Shown piece by piece: positions 6,278-8,697 of a stretch of 8,697 nucleotides of DNA. Position numbers and translations under genes: made by a program. Source of the stretch: an uncultured Oscillospiraceae bacterium (GTDB lineage Bacteria > Bacillota > Clostridia > Oscillospirales > Oscillospiraceae); contig CANQKJ010000083.1 of the NCBI GenBank assembly GCA_947624465.1, positions 1-8,697 of the forward strand, read 5' to 3'. Every line of letters begins with the position of its first letter. Position 1 is the first letter of the stretch. Below the pieces are notes generated by a model, which did no database searches, had not been told where the DNA came from, and saw only the letters and a list, made by a program, of their open reading frames with translations.

Positions 6278-6342
6278 TCAGCGCTTCCATCATTCTGACG
6301 CGCCTCACAAAAAGCGCTGAAATCGTACGATTTCAGCGCTTT
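6278..6342 (+). promoter_or_regulatory. Structured MATE leader with competing hairpins
   Basis: Bases 6311-6342 are a perfect 32-base palindrome, giving a stem of about 14 bp with a GTAC loop. Its left arm contains AAGCGCTGA (6312-6320), which pairs with TCAGCGCTT in the right arm (6333-6341). The same nine bases also occur upstream at 6278-6286, so two mutually exclusive foldings exist. On the plus strand the palindrome ends in TTTCCTTAC, a poor U-tract; on the minus strand it runs into five T residues (complement of 6309-6313), so it could instead stop antisense transcription. A 15-codon ATG frame (6251-6298, MLYFHSFAPSALPSF) covers the upstream copy. An attenuator is possible but not shown. 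Confidence 0.45.
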
Positions 6343-6377
6343 CCTTACAACATCACTGGTATAGGTCTTGATGAAAG

Positions 6378-7778
6378 ATGACAGACGAAAAACAGATCGG
6401 CAGCACAGAAAAGGTATCGCAGCTGGGCAGCGCCCCGGTGGGGCGGCTGCTGCTGAAGCTGGCGGGCCCGTCGGTGGTCGCCCAGCTGGTAAACCTTCTC
6501 TACAATATCGTAGACCGCGTTTACATCGGCCATATGCCCGTGGTGGGCCGGGCCGCCCTCACCGGCGTGGGGCTCTGCTTTCCGGTGGTCACCCTCATCG
6601 GCGCGTTCACCATGCTCATCGCCCAGGGCGGCGCGCCCAAGGCCGCCATCGCTATGGGCGAGGGTAATTTCGACCGGGCGGAGGAACTTCTGGGGAATTG
6701 CTTCTCCTGCCTCGTCATCGCCGCGGCGGCGCTGACCGCGGCCTTCTGGATCTGGGGCGAGCCGCTGCTCTGGCTGTTCGGGTGCAGCGAGGACACCATC
6801 CAGTACGCCCTGCCCTATATGCGCATCTATACCAGCGGCTCCGTCTTCGTTATGATCGCCCTGGGGATGAACCTCTTCATCAGCACCCAGGGCTTCACCC
6901 AGTTCAGTATGCGCTCGGTGCTGATCGGCGCCGTGAGCAATATCGTTCTGGACCCCGTCTTCATCTACCTGCTCCATATGGGGGTCCGGGGCGCGGCCGT
7001 GGCCACCGTGATCTCTCAGGCCATCTCCTGCATATGGGTGCTGCGCTTCCTGCTGGGGCGGCGGACCCGGCTCCGGCTGCGGCGGAGGTATCTGCTCCCC
7101 CGGGCAAAGGTGATGCTGCCGGCGCTGGCCCTGGGGCTGGCCCCGTTCATCATGCAGTCCACGGAGGCGCTGCTGAACATCTGCTTCAACAGCTCCCTGC
7201 ACCGCTATGGCGGCGACCCCGCCGTGGGCGCCATGACCATCGCCAGCACGGTGCTGCAGATGTGCTGGATCCCCACTCAGGGGATCGGCCAGGGGGCCCA
7301 GCCCATCATCAGCTATAACTACGGGGCGAAAAACCCCAAACGGGTAAGGGAGGCGTTCCGGGCCCTGCTGCGGATCAGCGTGGCGGTGATGGCGGTCTTC
7401 TGGCTGCTGGTGCAACTGTTCCCGGTCTTCTTTGTGGGCATCTTCAACAGCGATGCGGAGCTGGTCGATATCGCCGTGTGGACGCTGCGGGTATACACCG
7501 CCGCCATGGGGCTCTTCGGCGTCCAGCTGGCCGTCCAGCAGACGTTCATGTCCATCGGGAAGGCCGCGGCGTCCCTCTTTATCGCCTGCCTCCGCAAGGT
7601 GATCCTGCTGATCCCCCTGATCTTCATCCTGCCCCGCTTCTTTGAAAACAAAGTATTCGCGGTGTTCTTGGCGGAGCCGGTCAGCGACCTCATCTCCGTC
7701 GCGGCCTCCGCCATCGTGTTCTTCTTTGTCTTCCGCCCGGAGATGGCCGGCCTTGAGCGGGAATCGGCGGCGCAATAG
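6378..7778 (+). CDS. MATE-family multidrug efflux transporter (MepA/NorM-like)
   Basis: A 466-residue membrane exporter that pumps cationic drugs or metabolites using a sodium or proton gradient. It has the two-lobed, roughly 12-helix MATE plan and normal length. The family start is clear: PVGRLLLKLAGPSVVAQLVNLLYNIVDRVYIGH at about 21-53, and the second lobe has IPTQGIGQGAQPIISYNYGAKNPKRVREAF near 305-335, diagnostic of Firmicutes MepA-like pumps. ATG 6378 is the first start in frame after a stop at 6372; its ribosome binding site is weak (AGGT at 6363, 11 bases away). It has its own strong promoter and a structured leader, and reads away from the galactan operon, so it is a separate unit. 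Codons are markedly GC-rich. The substrate cannot be told from sequence. Confidence 0.95.
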   Translation: MTDEKQIGSTEKVSQLGSAPVGRLLLKLAGPSVVAQLVNLLYNIVDRVYIGHMPVVGRAALTGVGLCFPVVTLIGAFTMLIAQGGAPKAAIAMGEGNFDRAEELLGNCFSCLVIAAAALTAAFWIWGEPLLWLFGCSEDTIQYALPYMRIYTSGSVFVMIALGMNLFISTQGFTQFSMRSVLIGAVSNIVLDPVFIYLLHMGVRGAAVATVISQAISCIWVLRFLLGRRTRLRLRRRYLLPRAKVMLPALALGLAPFIMQSTEALLNICFNSSLHRYGGDPAVGAMTIASTVLQMCWIPTQGIGQGAQPIISYNYGAKNPKRVREAFRALLRISVAVMAVFWLLVQLFPVFFVGIFNSDAELVDIAVWTLRVYTAAMGLFGVQLAVQQTFMSIGKAAASLFIACLRKVILLIPLIFILPRFFENKVFAVFLAEPVSDLISVAASAIVFFFVFRPEMAGLERESAAQ

Positions 7779-7791
7779 CATCAGAATTTTC

Positions 7792-7832
7792 AGCCCCTCT
7801 GGCCGGCGGGATCTGACCAGAGGGGCTTCTCT
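7792..7832 (+). terminator. Probable terminator of the MATE gene
   Basis: An 11-bp perfect GC-rich stem (7792-7802 with 7817-7827, 14-base loop) lies 14 bases after the MATE stop and is followed by TTCTCTAT. The U-tract is broken by C residues, so termination may be incomplete. Confidence 0.6.
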
Positions 7833-8074
7833 ATGAAAAGGAAAGAGCTGGAAACTTTACCGGTGGAAATCGTTGATTTGCACAAAAAGTAAAAATAATT
7901 GTTGCAATTTTATGAGAAATATATTAAACTCTCTGTATAGGATTGGAAGTTCCCTATGCGCAAGACCGCGGCCAAAACAAAAATATGGGAAAAGGTTGAA
8001 AGAGCGCCCGCTTTTTCGCTTTTTCTTCATTTTGTGACCAAACCTGTATAAAGAAAGGAATAGGTGAATAGACG
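7833..8074 (+). promoter_or_regulatory. AT-rich gap before the aldolase, with a candidate promoter
   Basis: No gene is visible in this stretch. The best promoter candidate is TTGCAA (7902-7907), 17 bases, TAAACT (7925-7930), four of six in each box, which would give a leader of about 135 bases. A small ATAGG/CCTAT stem (about 7938-7958) and a T-rich stretch (8011-8035) lie in that leader, but neither forms a clear terminator or a riboswitch I recognise. AGGTG at 8062-8066 is the aldolase ribosome binding site, 8 bases from ATG 8075. Confidence 0.35.
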
Positions 8075-8697
8075 ATGCCGCTGGTACCGATGAAAGCGAT
8101 CTTAGACGCCACCGAGAAATACAACTACGCCCAGGGCGCCTTCAACGTCAACGCCGTATGCCAAGCCAAAGCGGTGATCGAGGTCCACGAGATGTTCCGC
8201 TCCGCCGCCATCCTCCAGGGGGCGGATCTGGCCAACGCCTTTATGGGCGGCTGCACCGACTTCGCCAACGGCACCCTGGAGGACAAGAAGAAAGGGGCAC
8301 AGAACATCGCCAACGCGGTGAAGAAGTACGCCGAGCACAGCCCAATCCCGGTAGCCCTGCACCTGGACCACGGCAAGACCTTCGACGCCTGCGCCGCCGC
8401 CATCGCCGGGGGGTACACCTCCGTGATGATCGACGGGTCCTCTCTCCCCTTTGAGGAGAACGTGGAGCTCACCCGCGAGGTGGTCAAATACGCCCATGAG
8501 CGGGGGGTCACCGTGGAGGGCGAGCTGGGGGTGCTGGCGGGGGTGGAGGACCACGTGTTCGCCGCCAACTCCACCTACACCAACCCCATGGACGCCATCA
8601 AGTTCTTCCGGCAGACCGGGGTGGACGCCCTGGCCATCAGCTACGGCACCAAGCACGGCGCCAACAAGGGCAAGGACACCGTCATCCGCAAGGAGAT
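8075..8697 (+). CDS. fba: Class II fructose-1,6-bisphosphate aldolase (3' truncated)
   Basis: This is a zinc-dependent glycolytic aldolase that splits fructose-1,6-bisphosphate into dihydroxyacetone phosphate and glyceraldehyde-3-phosphate. The first 207 residues are present. The start MPLVPMKAILDATEKYNYAQGAFNVNA is typical. PVALHLDHGKTFD holds the catalytic Asp and a zinc-binding His; SVMIDGSSLPFEEN and VEGELGVLAGVEDH follow in family order, the latter with a metal-site Glu. The segment ALAISYGTKHGANKG replaces the more familiar AIGTSHGAYK pattern, pointing to the longer class II subgroup found in Clostridia. A tagatose-bisphosphate aldolase role cannot be excluded from this half, and would matter for galactose use, but the strong aldolase match favours housekeeping glycolysis. 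The frame runs off the right edge; the second half with further phosphate-binding and metal residues is missing. Confidence 0.93.
   Translation, partial: MPLVPMKAILDATEKYNYAQGAFNVNAVCQAKAVIEVHEMFRSAAILQGADLANAFMGGCTDFANGTLEDKKKGAQNIANAVKKYAEHSPIPVALHLDHGKTFDACAAAIAGGYTSVMIDGSSLPFEENVELTREVVKYAHERGVTVEGELGVLAGVEDHVFAANSTYTNPMDAIKFFRQTGVDALAISYGTKHGANKGKDTVIRKE

Noticed and set aside
6345..7781. A 478-codon open frame on the minus strand covering the whole MATE gene
   Set aside because: Its product is a low-complexity His/Gln/Asp/Gly/Arg-rich sequence without domains, an expected antisense shadow of GC-rich codons. The plus-strand MATE protein is clear.
7833..8074. A small RNA or riboswitch in the gap before the aldolase
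   Set aside because: Only short stems and T-rich stretches are visible, with no recognisable conserved core or strong terminator.
1..8697. CRISPR arrays, tRNA or rRNA genes, insertion sequences
   Set aside because: No regularly spaced repeats, cloverleaf or rRNA-like segments, or transposase motifs were seen on either strand.

Overview
The window looks like chromosomal DNA of a GC-rich, Gram-positive, anaerobic Clostridia-type bacterium, possibly a gut Oscillospiraceae relative. The evidence is lipoprotein-type solute-binding proteins, strong AGGAGG ribosome binding sites, sigma-A promoters (TTGACA-N17-TATACT), intrinsic terminators, GTG starts, and an aldolase and MATE pump of Firmicutes type. 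Coding DNA is GC-rich, and the short regulatory gaps are sharply AT-rich. The assignment comes from sequence style only, not from a database match.

Layout. Bases 1-91 are the C-terminal tail of an unidentified plus-strand gene, which ends at a strong stem-loop (134-172) shared with the converging operon. Bases 291-6103 form a minus-strand galactan-use locus. In transcription order it holds a LacI-family regulator (6103-5120), its terminator (5100-5065), a near-consensus promoter (5001-4973) running into an AT-rich double palindrome (4969-4927), a lipoprotein with a carbohydrate-binding domain (4909-4358), a GH53 endo-beta-1,4-galactanase (4354-3281), a sugar-binding lipoprotein (3267-2065) and two ABC permeases (2056-1145, 1142-291). 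Gaps between the five operon genes are only 2-13 bases, and several ribosome binding sites lie inside the preceding gene, so the five are almost certainly cotranscribed. A divergent plus-strand promoter (6208-6236) drives a MATE-family efflux pump (6378-7778) through a structured leader of about 135 bases. After a terminator-like hairpin and an AT-rich gap, a class II fructose-bisphosphate aldolase begins at 8075 and runs off the window.

How the genes work together. The locus resembles the Bacillus subtilis ganSPQ-ganB system. A galactanase cuts beta-1,4-galactan or galacto-oligosaccharides, a binding protein and two permeases import the products, and a LacI-type repressor responds to the sugar. 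No transporter ATPase and no GH42 beta-galactosidase are present, so a shared MsmK/MsmX-type ATPase and a galactosidase elsewhere are presumably used.

The most unusual feature is that the carbohydrate-binding lipoprotein and the GH53 domain lie in the same reading frame, separated only by one TGA and one codon. The GH53 part has no signal peptide of its own. This could be a split secreted enzyme, a nonsense-interrupted fusion, readthrough, or a true two-protein arrangement with a cytoplasmic galactanase. Also notable are a shared TAAA-N3-TTTA palindrome at both operon and regulator promoters, and an efflux-pump leader with mutually exclusive base pairing and a possible 15-codon leader peptide.
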